From Lysinibacillus sp. FSL M8-0337 (GTDB lineage Bacteria > Bacillota > Bacilli > Bacillales_A > Planococcaceae), in NCBI RefSeq assembly GCF_038593855.1, contig NZ_CP151996.1, positions 3,286,001-3,350,000 of the forward strand: a DNA stretch of 64,000 nt, given 5' to 3'. The notes under the pieces are model-generated. The model ran no database searches. It was not told the origin of the DNA and saw nothing but the letters and a program-made list of their open reading frames with translations. Position 1 is the first letter of the stretch. Each line of letters starts with the position of its first letter. This document shows positions 1 through 8,892 of this stretch, one piece after another. Made by a program: the position numbers and the translations under genes.

Positions 1-67
1 ACTTATTTTTTCGAGCATGCTCTAAACAATCTGTGATACTTGCCAAGTGGAATCCCGTGCCCTCCAT
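1..67 (-). other. possible start of an open frame running off the left edge
   Basis: An ATG at position 67 on the minus strand opens a frame of 22 codons that continues past the window edge. It starts MEGTGFHLAS and is preceded by a GAGGT sequence only three bases from the ATG, so the ribosome site is poorly placed. It lies downstream of the thioesterase gene in the same direction, where B. subtilis has gerE, but the residues visible do not look like GerE. It may be a real partial gene or chance. Confidence 0.2.
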
Positions 68-109
68 TCTACCTCACTTACAAGGATGAAGCACTCACTG
101 AATAGCAAA

Positions 110-568
110 TTACATAATCGCTAACTGTGCTAATTGCGCCTTTTCTTCTTCTGATATCGGCACGCTTTTACCTGTTCGTGGATCCATTTGTACTACTGTA
201 CCACGACCTGTAAAGCATACTTCATCCTTTTGATTTTTCGCCAAGTAATGGATATCCATTGATGAGTTACCTAATTTCGCTACTTTTGTATATATACGAA
301 GTACATCATTAAAGAAAACTTGCTTTCGATAATCACATTGTAAATCTGCTACAATCGGAATACCCTTTACCTTGTCATCCAATGCAGAAGGCATTAAGAT
401 GCCTAAATGATTAAAATAATCGATTCTAGCCTGTTCAAAATATGTAAAGCTAACGGTATTATTCATATGCCCATACATATCCGTTTCTGAAAAACGAACA
501 CGTACCTCAATATAAAATGAAAAATCCTCTGCCCATTTCTCAAAGTCTTCAATATAATTTGCTTTCAT
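110..568 (-). CDS. ysmA: acyl-CoA thioesterase, YsmA-like hotdog fold
   Basis: A 152-residue cytosolic protein of the 4-hydroxybenzoyl-CoA/YbgC-type hotdog thioesterase family, expected to hydrolyse an acyl-CoA of unknown chain. The family hallmark is visible at residues 25-48: RFSETDMYGHMNNTVSFTYFE, with the catalytic Asp followed by a GHMNN loop. Length matches single hotdog proteins. The ATG has an AAAGGGG ribosome site eight bases upstream. It lies downstream of sdhB and beyond that operon's terminator, the place of ysmA in B. subtilis. The family is certain; the substrate is not. Confidence 0.85.
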   Translation of the reverse strand: MKANYIEDFEKWAEDFSFYIEVRVRFSETDMYGHMNNTVSFTYFEQARIDYFNHLGILMPSALDDKVKGIPIVADLQCDYRKQVFFNDVLRIYTKVAKLGNSSMDIHYLAKNQKDEVCFTGRGTVVQMDPRTGKSVPISEEEKAQLAQLAIM

Positions 569-733
569 ATCCCCAACCCCTTTGTGTGATTGCCTACTGT
601 TAATCTATTCGTATTACCATAGTTCAAAAATGAATACAAATTCATTATATAGGAATATAGGCAATTATGATAGAAAAATCAGAAATTTTAGTGTTTTATT
701 CATGATTTCACTCATCTTCTATCTAACAGTCTA

Positions 734-769
734 TAAAAAAACTCCCTTACACTATTGTGTAAGGGAGTA
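734..769 (-). terminator. terminator of the sdhCAB operon
   Basis: An 11-bp perfect stem (CTCCCTTACAC / GTGTAAGGGAG) with a four-base loop is followed on the minus strand by a run of seven T. It lies just after the sdhB stop codon. Confidence 0.9.
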
Positions 770-780
770 GCATTGTACAA

Positions 781-1560
781 TTAGTCAACGTAATGGTCAG
801 AACCGAAGAAGTTACGGAACATTTGCACTGTTGTTGCACGGTTTAAAGATGCGATAGATGTTGTTAAAGGAATACCTTTAGGACAAGCAGCTACACAGTT
901 TTGAGAGTTACCGCAGTTAGCAAGACCGCCGTCACCCATAATTGCATTTAAACGTTCGTCTTTAATCATTGCACCTGTTGGGTGAGTGTTAAATAGACGT
1001 ACTTGTGATAATGGTGCTGGTCCAATGAATGAAGCTTTTTCAGACACGTTTGGACATGCTTCCATACATACACCACAAGTCATACATTTAGATAATTCAT
1101 AAGCCCATTGACGTTTACCTTCTGGCATACGTGGACCTTCACCTAAATCATACGTACCATCGATTGGTACCCATGCTTTAACTTTTTTCAGTGCGTTGAA
1201 CATACGATCACGGTCAACTTGTAAGTCACGTACAACCGGGAAAGTTTTCATTGGCTCAAGGCGAACTGGTTCAGTCAATTGATCAATCAATGTTGAACAT
1301 GATTGACGAGGACGACCATTGATTACCATTGAACATGCGCCACAAACTTCTTCAAGACAGTTCATATCCCATGAAACTGGTGTAGTTTTTTCACCGTTTG
1401 CCATCACTGGATTTTTTTGAATCTCCATTAACACAGAAATAACGTTCATACCATGACGGTAAGGAACTTCGAATTTCTGCCAGTAGCTTTGGCCACCTTG
1501 TGTATCTTGACGTAAAATTTCAACTTTTACCATTCTTCCAGTATTAGCTGCGATTTCCAT
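781..1560 (-). CDS. sdhB: succinate dehydrogenase iron-sulfur subunit SdhB
   Basis: A 259-residue subunit of respiratory complex II that passes electrons from the flavin of SdhA to the membrane anchor SdhC. Three cysteine groups are present: a [2Fe-2S] set at C68, C73, C76 and C88; a CxxCxxCxxxCP set at C159-C169; and a third set at C216, C222 and C226, which together supply the [4Fe-4S] and [3Fe-4S] clusters. The gene begins five bases after sdhA, and its AAAGGAG ribosome site overlaps the end of sdhA, so the two are probably translationally coupled. The ATG at 1560 is preferred; an ATG nine codons further in is possible. Confidence 0.97.
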   Translation of the reverse strand: MEIAANTGRMVKVEILRQDTQGGQSYWQKFEVPYRHGMNVISVLMEIQKNPVMANGEKTTPVSWDMNCLEEVCGACSMVINGRPRQSCSTLIDQLTEPVRLEPMKTFPVVRDLQVDRDRMFNALKKVKAWVPIDGTYDLGEGPRMPEGKRQWAYELSKCMTCGVCMEACPNVSEKASFIGPAPLSQVRLFNTHPTGAMIKDERLNAIMGDGGLANCGNSQNCVAACPKGIPLTTSIASLNRATTVQMFRNFFGSDHYVD

Positions 1561-1565
1561 AATTC

Positions 1566-3320
1566 TTAGTCTCCTTTCGCAGAGTAGTCACGTTTACGTG
1601 GTGGGATTAATGAAACGTCTACTTCTTGATATGTGATAACTGGCTCGCCCGTAGCTGGGTCGAATTTCGCCATCGTTGTTTTTAAGAAGTTTTCATCATC
1701 ACGTTGCGGGAAGTCTGGTTTATAGTGCGCACCACGAGATTCATTACGTAGTAAAGCGCCTTTTGTCATTACTTTCGCTAGGTAAAGCATGTTTTTCAAC
1801 TGACGTGTAAAGTGAGCACCTTGGTTACTCCATTTTTGAGTATCGTTGATGTTAATGTTTTCCCAACGTTTTTGGAATTCACCAAGTTTTTTATATGTTT
1901 CTTCAAGTTGGTCGTTATAACGTACAACTGTCATTGTAGCAGTCATTAACTCACCAAGCTCTTTGTGAAGAAGGTAAGCGTTTTCTGTGCCGTCCATTTT
2001 CATGATAGCATCCCACTTAGCTTGTTCTTCTTTAACACGTACATCATAAATATCTTGCGATAAATCTTCAGCATGCTTTTTAAGATGTTTAACGTAATCT
2101 ACTGCATTTGGACCAGCAACCATACCGCCATAAATTGCAGATAATAATGAGTTTGCACCAAGACGGTTTGCACCATGTTGAGAGTAATCACATTCACCTG
2201 CTGCGAATAGACCAGGAATTTCAGTCATTTGGTTGTAGTCAACCCATAATCCACCCATAGAGTAGTGAACTGCAGGGAAAATTTTCATTGGTAATTTACG
2301 TGGGTCATCACCTACGAATTTTTCGTAGATTTCAATGATACCACCAAGTTTTACATCTAATTCATGTGGATCTTTATGAGAAAGATCTAGGTATACCATG
2401 TTTTCGCCGTTGATACCAAGTTTTTGGTTTACACAAACGTCGAAAATTTCACGTGTTGCGATATCACGTGGTACTAAGTTACCATATGCAGGGTATTTTT
2501 CTTCTAAGAAGTACCAAGGTTTACCGTCTTTATATGTCCAAATACGGCCACCTTCACCACGAGCAGATTCTGACATTAGACGGTTTTTGTCGTCCCCAGG
2601 AATCGCTGTTGGGTGAATTTGAATGAACTCACCATTCGCATATGAAGCACCTTGTTGGTATACGATAGAAGCAGCAGAACCTGTGTTAATAACAGAGTTT
2701 GTTGTTTTACCGAAGATAATACCAGGGCCACCAGTCGCCATAATAACAGCGTCTGCACGGAATGATTGAATTTCTTCTGTACGCATGTTTTGAGCTACGA
2801 TACCGCGGCAAACGCCGTCATCATCGATAACAACACCAAGGAATTCCCAGTGTTCATATTTGTTAACTAAACCAGCTACTTCGTGAGAACGAACTTGCTC
2901 GTCCAGCGCGTATAGTAATTGCTGACCAGTTGTAGCACCTGAGAATGCTGTACGGTGCATTAACGTACCACCGAAACGGCGGAAATCAAGTAAACCTTCT
3001 GGTGTACGGTTGAACATTACACCCATACGGTCCATTAAGTGAATAATACCAGGGGCAGCATCACACATACCTTTAACTGGTGGTTGGTTCGCTAAGAAAT
3101 CCCCACCATATACTGTATCATCAAAGTGAATCCAAGGAGAATCCCCTTCACCTTTTGTATTTACGGCACCATTAATTCCGCCTTGCGCACATACAGAGTG
3201 TGAGCGTTTTACAGGAACTAATGAGAATAAATCAACTTCAGTACCAACTTCAGCTGCTTTAATCGTTGCCATCAGACCAGCTAAACCGCCGCCGACAACA
3301 ATTATTTTGCTTTTCGCCAT
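1566..3320 (-). CDS. sdhA: succinate dehydrogenase flavoprotein subunit SdhA
   Basis: A 584-residue catalytic subunit that oxidises succinate to fumarate in the TCA cycle. The N-terminal dinucleotide-binding loop GGGLAG is at residues 10-15. The histidine that carries the covalent FAD is at H41 in the SHSVCAQGG stretch. The active-site HPTAIP and SARGEGG regions, and the C-terminal SRGAHYKPDFP motif, are all present. Length is normal for the Bacillus type. It is the second gene of sdhCAB and is very close to sdhB. Confidence 0.98.
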   Translation of the reverse strand: MAKSKIIVVGGGLAGLMATIKAAEVGTEVDLFSLVPVKRSHSVCAQGGINGAVNTKGEGDSPWIHFDDTVYGGDFLANQPPVKGMCDAAPGIIHLMDRMGVMFNRTPEGLLDFRRFGGTLMHRTAFSGATTGQQLLYALDEQVRSHEVAGLVNKYEHWEFLGVVIDDDGVCRGIVAQNMRTEEIQSFRADAVIMATGGPGIIFGKTTNSVINTGSAASIVYQQGASYANGEFIQIHPTAIPGDDKNRLMSESARGEGGRIWTYKDGKPWYFLEEKYPAYGNLVPRDIATREIFDVCVNQKLGINGENMVYLDLSHKDPHELDVKLGGIIEIYEKFVGDDPRKLPMKIFPAVHYSMGGLWVDYNQMTEIPGLFAAGECDYSQHGANRLGANSLLSAIYGGMVAGPNAVDYVKHLKKHAEDLSQDIYDVRVKEEQAKWDAIMKMDGTENAYLLHKELGELMTATMTVVRYNDQLEETYKKLGEFQKRWENININDTQKWSNQGAHFTRQLKNMLYLAKVMTKGALLRNESRGAHYKPDFPQRDDENFLKTTMAKFDPATGEPVITYQEVDVSLIPPRKRDYSAKGD

Positions 3321-3387
3321 GATTATTTCTCACTCCTCTTAAAAAATTGCAATGATTGCATGTACTCTTATAGTAGCTTCTATTGAA

Positions 3388-3996
3388 TTATACGAAAGCT
3401 AAAATAGCAGCCACACCAACTACACTTAGAATTACGAAAAGAACGTTTGTTACATAAGTAGCAATCTTTTGAGACTGTGGTGATTGTGTAATACCCCAGC
3501 TTACTAAGAATGACCACAAACCATTTGTTAAGTGGAAAGTTGCTGATAAAATACCAACAATGTAGAATCCAAGCATAAATGGATTTGCAACGATATTTGC
3601 CATCATGTCGTAATCAACGTGTGTACCAAGCGCTTTTTGAATACGAGTTTGGAAAATATGCCATGCAATGAAAATTACTAAAAATACACCTGTGAAGCGT
3701 TGTAATGAGAACATCCAGTTACGGTATGTGCTGAAACGCCCTGTATTTGGTGTAGCTGTGAATGCAATGAACACACCATAAAATGCGTGGAACATTAATG
3801 GAATGTAGATGACAATCCACTCAACTAGGATAAGAAATGGAATTTTTTCCATTACTGCGGTAGCATCATTGTAACTTTCTGCTCCGCCTGTTGCTGTAAA
3901 GTTAATGAATAGGTGCATCGTTAAAAACAGACCTACTGGAATGATCCCAAGTAGAGAATGTAAGCGACGCCATAAAAACTCTCGATCTTTCGACAA
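3388..3996 (-). CDS. sdhC: succinate dehydrogenase cytochrome b558 subunit SdhC
   Basis: A 202-residue membrane anchor with five predicted hydrophobic helices, as in the B. subtilis di-haem cytochrome b558. Candidate haem-ligand histidines lie in the helices (LHSLLG near residue 14, MHLFINF near 28, HAFYG near 70, WHIFQT near 117 and FHLTNG near 155). It binds SdhAB and passes electrons to menaquinone. The start is TTG at 3996, with an AAGGGGGGT ribosome site seven bases upstream; no suitable ATG is nearby. It is the promoter-proximal gene of the operon. Confidence 0.96.
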   Translation of the reverse strand: MSKDREFLWRRLHSLLGIIPVGLFLTMHLFINFTATGGAESYNDATAVMEKIPFLILVEWIVIYIPLMFHAFYGVFIAFTATPNTGRFSTYRNWMFSLQRFTGVFLVIFIAWHIFQTRIQKALGTHVDYDMMANIVANPFMLGFYIVGILSATFHLTNGLWSFLVSWGITQSPQSQKIATYVTNVLFVILSVVGVAAILAFV

Positions 3997-4065
3997 GACT
4001 GTTACCCCCCTTAGTACTTAAAATAGCACAACAAAAGAAGTCATCATTTTGTAAATGATACTCCA

Positions 4066-4093
4066 TTGACTGTGTATTTCATCATGGTACAAT
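4066..4093 (+). promoter_or_regulatory. sigma-A promoter facing yslB
   Basis: TTGACT at 4066-4071 and TACAAT at 4088-4093 are separated by 16 bases. The predicted transcript runs right towards yslB with a leader of about 170 bases. It points head-on at the sdhC promoter, with which it overlaps. Confidence 0.6.
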
Positions 4094-4107
4094 ATTATGA
4101 CATGTTT

Positions 4108-4136
4108 ATTGTACTCTCAAGAGCTACGAGCGTCAA
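4108..4136 (-). promoter_or_regulatory. sigma-A promoter of sdhCAB
   Basis: On the minus strand TTGACG (4131-4136) and TACAAT (4108-4113) have the ideal 17-base spacing. Transcription would start near 4100 and reach the sdhC TTG after about 100 bases. Confidence 0.7.
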
Positions 4137-4268
4137 GGTAACATAGAGTTTTTGCTAGACCTTATTAAAGAAGTAATCTAGTACATAACGTGTCGTTTCT
4201 TCTCGAAAAATCTATCATTACTTTATTGGTGCTAAATTATAAGAAAATTCTAAGAAAGAAGGATTTCT

Positions 4269-4703
4269 ATGTTAAATAATCCATCTAATACTATCTCATC
4301 ATTTGGATATGAGTTAATTCGTGATCATGTCCTATCTTCAATACTCGGTAAACATGAGGATGACGTACTATATTGGGCTGGCAAGGAGCTTGCGCGGAAG
4401 TTTCCTTGTAAAAGTCAAGATGAACTTATCGCATTTTTCGCAGATGCGTGCTGGGGTACTCTAGTATTGACAAAGGAGTCTAAAGATGGACGTATTTTCC
4501 ATTTAGTGAATGAACCAACCCTTTTACAAATTCAAAATCGTAGCTTTAGACTTGAAGCAGGCTTTATTGCTGAACAAATTCAGCAAGTAAAAGGTTACTT
4601 GACTGAATGTTATGATGAGAAGCGTGAAAAACAACAGCTTGTCACGTTTACAATCAAATGGGATGTTAAAGAACGCATTATGAATACAATAACAAATGAA
4701 TAA
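4269..4703 (+). CDS. yslB: YslB family protein (DUF2507)
   Basis: A 144-residue soluble protein of unknown function. Family membership is supported by its place next to sdhC, the position of yslB in B. subtilis, and by the sequence around FGYELIRDHVLSSILGKHEDDVLYWAGKELARKF at residues 12-46, which resembles the 4-vinyl-reductase-like (V4R/heme-binding) fold proposed for DUF2507. An AAGAAGG ribosome site precedes the ATG. It is one of the few plus-strand genes here and is divergent from sdhC. No molecular role is claimed. Confidence 0.85.
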   Translation: MLNNPSNTISSFGYELIRDHVLSSILGKHEDDVLYWAGKELARKFPCKSQDELIAFFADACWGTLVLTKESKDGRIFHLVNEPTLLQIQNRSFRLEAGFIAEQIQQVKGYLTECYDEKREKQQLVTFTIKWDVKERIMNTITNE

Positions 4704-4752
4704 AAGTCTAAAGGATTTTTTTGGTAGAAAAGCAAACCTTATGCGTGTAGAC

Positions 4753-4786
4753 AAAAGGCAACAAGATGTTACTCTTGATGCCTTTT
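4753..4786. terminator. bidirectional terminator between yslB and lysC
   Basis: AAAAGGCA pairs with TGCCTTTT and an inner CAAGA pairs with TCTTG. The A and T flanks give a U-tract in both directions, so the hairpin can end both the convergent yslB and lysC transcripts. Confidence 0.8.
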
Positions 4787-4804
4787 ATCATTTTTATATA
4801 GTAG

Positions 4805-6034
4805 TTACTGTTTGTGAATCTCTTCTTCTAAATTAAACTCCTCGTGTAATGCATTGGCAGCACGAATCATTTCGTCTTGCGGTACAACAACAGAGACTTT
4901 AATTTCCGACGTACTCACCATTTTTACTGGAATATCCTCTCGACGTAAGCGATCAAACATTCTGGCAGCTACTCCAGGATTCGATGCCATCCCAGATCCA
5001 ATAATCGAAACTTTCGCTAAGCCAATCTCAAAATCAGCAAAGCTAAAACCAAGCGACAATTTACTATTTTCTAACACACGTAAAGCTTCAGCGAATTCCT
5101 CTTTTAAAATGGTAAAGGATACAGATGGTTTCACACCTTCAATAATAGCTTGAACAATAATATCAACATTAATGCGGTTTTCTGCCAGTATCGCAAACAT
5201 ATCTGCTAACGAAGCAGTAGAATATGTATCATAGCCAATTGTTAGACGAATAATATCTGCTTCGAAAGCAACACCACGTACAATTAAATTTTTCTCCATT
5301 TCAACTTCCTCCTTCAATAAAGTACCGACTGTATCCACTACACTTGAACGAATAATCACCGGTATTTGGAATTTTTTTGCCAACTCCACTGCACGTGGAT
5401 GTAGAATATGTGACCCTAAATGCGAAAGTTCCAACATTTCATCATAGGAAATCTCCTGTAACTTTCTCGCTTTTTCAATATGACTTGGATCAGCTGTATA
5501 GACACCATCGACATTTGTATAAATCTCAACACGCTCCGCATCTAATGCTGCTGCAATGGCTACTGCTGTCGTTTCCGCTCCACCCTTACCAAGTGTTGTA
5601 ATATTGTTGGCAGCATTTATCCCTTGTTCCCCAGCAACGACAACAATTTGTCCTTGCGTCATATGCCCTTGCATGCGACGAACATCGATTTGATCAATAC
5701 GTGCATTAAAATGTTTTGCATCTGTCTGCACACCAGCTTGCCAGCCAGTTAATGACACTGCATCATAACCGGCCTCTTGCAAAGCGATTGCAAATAGTGC
5801 ACTTGATAGTTGTGAGCTCGTCGATAACAGTACATCCATCTCACGTTTAGAGGCATCATCTGATAATGCACGTACCATTTTCGTTAAGTCTTTAGCTGTA
5901 CGTCCCATCGCTGCTGTCACTACTACTACATCATAGCCACGCTCTTTTTTTGCCATTGCAATTTTAGCGACCTCCTGAATCCGCTCTGTTGAGGCGATTG
6001 CAGGTCCACCAAATTTCAATACAATACTTGCCAT
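4805..6034 (-). CDS. lysC: aspartokinase II LysC with altered active-site motifs
   Basis: A 409-residue aspartokinase-family protein: amino-acid kinase domain to about residue 240, then two ACT domains that bind the feedback amino acid. Overall similarity to B. subtilis LysC is strong, but several near-invariant residues differ. The KFGGTS loop reads KFGGPA (P11, A12), the SAMG serine is A41, the TGE motif is TSS (S73, S74 replacing Gly and the aspartate-binding Glu), and GRGGSD is GKGGAE (K150, A153, E154). The start at 6034 (MASIVLKFGG) sits ten bases after GGAG; two earlier ATGs are too close to it. An internal ATG at 5299, with AAGGAGG eight bases upstream, matches the separately translated beta subunit (164 residues here). 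Expression should follow the L-box upstream. Full catalytic activity is doubtful. Confidence 0.85.
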   Translation of the reverse strand: MASIVLKFGGPAIASTERIQEVAKIAMAKKERGYDVVVVTAAMGRTAKDLTKMVRALSDDASKREMDVLLSTSSQLSSALFAIALQEAGYDAVSLTGWQAGVQTDAKHFNARIDQIDVRRMQGHMTQGQIVVVAGEQGINAANNITTLGKGGAETTAVAIAAALDAERVEIYTNVDGVYTADPSHIEKARKLQEISYDEMLELSHLGSHILHPRAVELAKKFQIPVIIRSSVVDTVGTLLKEEVEMEKNLIVRGVAFEADIIRLTIGYDTYSTASLADMFAILAENRINVDIIVQAIIEGVKPSVSFTILKEEFAEALRVLENSKLSLGFSFADFEIGLAKVSIIGSGMASNPGVAARMFDRLRREDIPVKMVSTSEIKVSVVVPQDEMIRAANALHEEFNLEEEIHKQ

Positions 6035-6073
6035 TTTCATCATTCTCCTTTTTTAGATTCGTTTCTAGAACAG

Positions 6074-6110
6074 CAAAAAGGCAGCCTTCACATAACGTGA
6101 AAGCTGCCTG
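6074..6110 (-). terminator. expression-platform terminator of the lysine riboswitch
   Basis: A 13-bp stem with one wobble (AGGCAGCTTTCAC / GTGAAGGCTGCCT) and a short loop is followed by T5 on the minus strand, between the L-box aptamer and lysC. Confidence 0.9.
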
Positions 6111-6139
6111 CAACATGTACAATAAAATAGCTTGCGCAT

Positions 6140-6312
6140 GTGTGATAGCTCTCCGAAACGTCAAGATTCGACAGTCCTACATCTGTTAAATGCAAAACCA
6201 GCAAAGTATCGGAACAACGATACTTCACTTCGGCAAGCTCCCCTTTCACACATCATCACTGGATTTGTCCATCCTTCGATGTGCTACTATTGAACCTTGC
6301 ACCTCTATCATC
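6140..6312 (-). ncRNA. lysine riboswitch (L-box) upstream of lysC
   Basis: Read on the minus strand, the leader begins GATAGAGGTGC and closes with CGGAGAGCTATC, the pairing ends of the L-box P1 region. Between them are AAAGGGGAGCTTGCCGAAGTG and GGACTGTCGAA, both conserved elements of the lysine aptamer. A terminator follows. With lysine bound the RNA should end early, so lysC expression falls. The remaining upstream stretch to uvrC (6313-6452) holds a nested hairpin at 6402-6431 that could end uvrC transcripts. Confidence 0.93.
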
Positions 6313-6401
6313 ACTTAAAATAGTGAAATGTAATTTTTTCCTTTTATGAAAATGCTGCGTTATTATGCTTTACTGCACAATCGTTCATACAAGGATCGTT
6401 A

Positions 6402-6431
6402 GAACATAATGGTATTACCATTGCCATGTTC
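6402..6431 (-). terminator. hairpin downstream of uvrC
   Basis: GAACAT pairs with ATGTTC around an inner AATGGTA/TACCATT stem. There is no clear U-tract, so it may be a weak terminator or a 3-prime stabilising hairpin. Confidence 0.4.
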
Positions 6432-6452
6432 TATTCCAACATTAGCATATGT

Positions 6453-8243
6453 CTAATCCTTTGACAACGTCTGCTGCTGAAAATAAGTGTAAATAATGTT
6501 CGCTAAGTTTGCAGGCATTCCTGCTTCTTGAAGGGCAAGCTCACTCGCCTCACGAATCTTTTTAACTGAGCCAAAATGCTTCAATAGCTGTTGCTTTCGT
6601 TTCGGTCCAACACCTTCAATGCCATCGAGTACAGATTGAATAGCATTTTTTTCATGCTGTTGACGTAGGAATGTAATAGCAAAACGGTGCACTTCATCCT
6701 GAATACGTTGAAGTAAATAAAAGCCATCACTCGTTCGTTTTAATGCGACAACATCAGGCGGATCTCCGAATAAGAGCTGAGATGTATTATGCTTATCATC
6801 TTTTGCTAAACCAGCGATCGGAATAACAAGACCAAGTTCATCTTCCAACACTTCTCGTGCCACTTCCATCTGTCCTTTACCGCCATCTATTAGCACTAAA
6901 TCGGGCAATGGCAAGCCTTCTTTTAATACCCTCGTGTAACGGCGTCGTATCACTTCCTGCATTGCCCCGTAATCGTCATGTTTTGCGGCTGTTCGTGTTT
7001 TGTATTTACGATATTCTTTCTTTGCCGGTTTACCATCAATAAAAACAACCATTGCTGATACTGCATCCGTACCATGCATATGACTATTATCGAATGCTTC
7101 AATGCGCAGTGGTGCTGAAATGCCCATTGCTTCGCCTAGTGCTTCGCATGCGCCAATTGTACGTTCTTCTTGTCGTTCAATCAATTGGAATTTAGCTGCC
7201 ACAGCAATTTCCGCATTTTTCATAGCCAAATCAACTAGCTCTTTCTTTTGCCCTCGCTTGGGTGTCAGTACTTTAACCCCTAATAATTCGGTTAAAATTG
7301 CCGCATCAATAGCCTGTGGAATGAAAATTTCTTTCGGTTTAATATGCTCTAGCTTTTCATAAAAGCGTCCGACAAACGTTAAAAATTCTTCCTCCACGTC
7401 CTGATAAATTGGGAAAATGGAGACATCCCTTTCAATTAACTTGCCTTGACGAACGAAAAACACTTGCACACACATCCAACCTTTTTCAACTGCATAACCA
7501 AAGACATCACGGTTGGTCGTATCACTAGACACGATTTTTTGTTTTTGCATAACCGTCTCAATATGTGCAATTTGATCGCGGAACTCCTTCGCGCGCTCAA
7601 ATTCTAGTTGCTCTGCAGCAACTAGCATCTTGTCCTCCAGTTCTTTTTTTACTGTCTCAACACCGCCATTTAAGAACTTCGTCATATCTTCAATCATATC
7701 GTGATAGATGTGAGCATCAATATCCTTTACACACGGAGCTAAACACTGTCCCATATGATAGTACAAGCAAACCTTGGCTGGTAATTGCACACATTTTCGC
7801 AGTGGATATAGTCTATCCAGCAGCTTTTTCGTCTCACTTGCTGCATAAGCATTTGGATAAGGGCCAAAATATTTCGCCTTATCTTTTTTTACTTTACGTG
7901 TTGTAATAAGTCGTGGATATTTCTCGTTCGTAATTTTCAAATACGGATACGTTTTATCATCTGTAAGCATGATATTGTATTTAGGATCGTGTAGCTTTAT
8001 AAGGTTCAACTCTAAAATAAGTGCCTCCAAATTTGATGAAGTCACAATATACTCAAAATCTTCAATTTCGCCAACAAGGCGTTGTGTTTTGCCTTCGTGT
8101 GTTCCTGTAAAATAGGAGCGCACTCGATTTTTTAGCACCTTTGCCTTACCTACATAAATAATTGTCCCTTGTCGATCTTTCATCAAATAGCAGCCAGGCT
8201 GATCTGGTAAAATATCAAGCTTTCGTTTAATTAAATCATTCAT
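6453..8243 (-). CDS. uvrC: excinuclease ABC subunit C
   Basis: A 596-residue nucleotide-excision repair nuclease that cuts on both sides of a lesion marked by UvrAB. The N-terminal GIY-YIG nuclease is visible at residues 15-35 ([10 protein letters not shown] then [13 protein letters not shown]). A UvrB-binding UVR motif is near 205-230 ([18 protein letters not shown]). The RNase-H-like C-terminal nuclease contains [10 protein letters not shown] near 380 and the [11 protein letters not shown] stretch near 455. A helix-hairpin-helix region ends the protein. Length is normal. It lies between lysC and trxA as in B. subtilis. Confidence 0.98.
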   Translation of the reverse strand: MNDLIKRKLDILPDQPGCYLMKDRQGTIIYVGKAKVLKNRVRSYFTGTHEGKTQRLVGEIEDFEYIVTSSNLEALILELNLIKLHDPKYNIMLTDDKTYPYLKITNEKYPRLITTRKVKKDKAKYFGPYPNAYAASETKKLLDRLYPLRKCVQLPAKVCLYYHMGQCLAPCVKDIDAHIYHDMIEDMTKFLNGGVETVKKELEDKMLVAAEQLEFERAKEFRDQIAHIETVMQKQKIVSSDTTNRDVFGYAVEKGWMCVQVFFVRQGKLIERDVSIFPIYQDVEEEFLTFVGRFYEKLEHIKPKEIFIPQAIDAAILTELLGVKVLTPKRGQKKELVDLAMKNAEIAVAAKFQLIERQEERTIGACEALGEAMGISAPLRIEAFDNSHMHGTDAVSAMVVFIDGKPAKKEYRKYKTRTAAKHDDYGAMQEVIRRRYTRVLKEGLPLPDLVLIDGGKGQMEVAREVLEDELGLVIPIAGLAKDDKHNTSQLLFGDPPDVVALKRTSDGFYLLQRIQDEVHRFAITFLRQQHEKNAIQSVLDGIEGVGPKRKQQLLKHFGSVKKIREASELALQEAGMPANLANIIYTYFQQQTLSKD

Positions 8244-8352
8244 CGCCTACCTGCCCCCCTTTTTTTGATGCTAAATAAAAGCGCCATTTGCGATGCCTAA
8301 ACGGATATCAAATATCAACATTTAACGGTGCTTCTCTTTTATTATATAACGA

Positions 8353-8393
8353 AAAAAAGCCGAGCACATCTAAAGATGGCTCAGCTCTTTTTT
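8353..8393 (-). terminator. terminator of trxA
   Basis: An inverted repeat (AGCTGAGCCATC ... GATGTGCTCGGCT) is followed by seven T on the minus strand immediately after the trxA stop codon. Confidence 0.85.
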
Positions 8394-8399
8394 TACGAA

Positions 8400-8711
8400 T
8401 TAAGCATGTTTTGCGATGAAAGCTTCTAATGCTTCTTTTGGTTGGAAACCAACAGTTTTGTCTACTAATTCACCATTTTTGAATAAAAGCAGTGAAGGAA
8501 TAGACATGATTTGGTATTGTGCAGCAGTACCTTGGTTGTTATCTACGTCAACTTTGACGATTTTAGCAGCACTACCCGCAGCATCCATTTCTTCAAGAAC
8601 TGGTCCAATCATTTTACATGGTCCACACCAAGCAGCCCAAAAGTCGACTAATACTAAGCCTTCTTTAATATCATCTTGGAACGTCGCATCTGTTGCATGT
8701 ACAATTGCCAT
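8400..8711 (-). CDS. trxA: thioredoxin
   Basis: A 103-residue cytosolic disulfide reductant. The active site WCGPC is at residues 28-32, the cis-proline is in the MSIPSLLLF stretch near 72, and the fold length is exact. It donates electrons to ribonucleotide reductase, PAPS reductase and oxidised proteins. The ATG is preceded by AAGGAGG. It appears monocistronic, with its own terminator. Confidence 0.97.
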   Translation of the reverse strand: MAIVHATDATFQDDIKEGLVLVDFWAAWCGPCKMIGPVLEEMDAAGSAAKIVKVDVDNNQGTAAQYQIMSIPSLLLFKNGELVDKTVGFQPKEALEAFIAKHA

Positions 8712-8872
8712 TTGAAATCCTCCTTAAACTTACTATGTTTGTAGTATAGCATGGTTAATTTATGTTGAGCGAACAATCTGCCTGCAATGTCTAATTTAGG
8801 CTTTACATACAATCGGCATCCTGTTCCCCTATTTCACTATTCTCCATTTTTTCTTCTCTCAAGCATTAAAAA

Positions 8873-8892
8873 AGCTAGGGAAGACCCCTAGC
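8873..8892 (-). terminator. terminator of the etf operon
   Basis: AGCTAGGG/CCCTAGCT with a short loop and a T-rich tail on the minus strand. The hairpin touches the etfA stop codon. Confidence 0.8.

Noticed and set aside
582-770. 62-residue plus-strand frame between the thioesterase and sdhB
   Set aside because: Its end overlaps the sdh terminator, there is no ribosome site, and composition is that of AT-rich intergenic DNA.
5377-5601. Plus-strand frames inside lysC, uvrC and other genes
   Set aside because: They lack ribosome sites and mirror codon patterns of the minus-strand genes.
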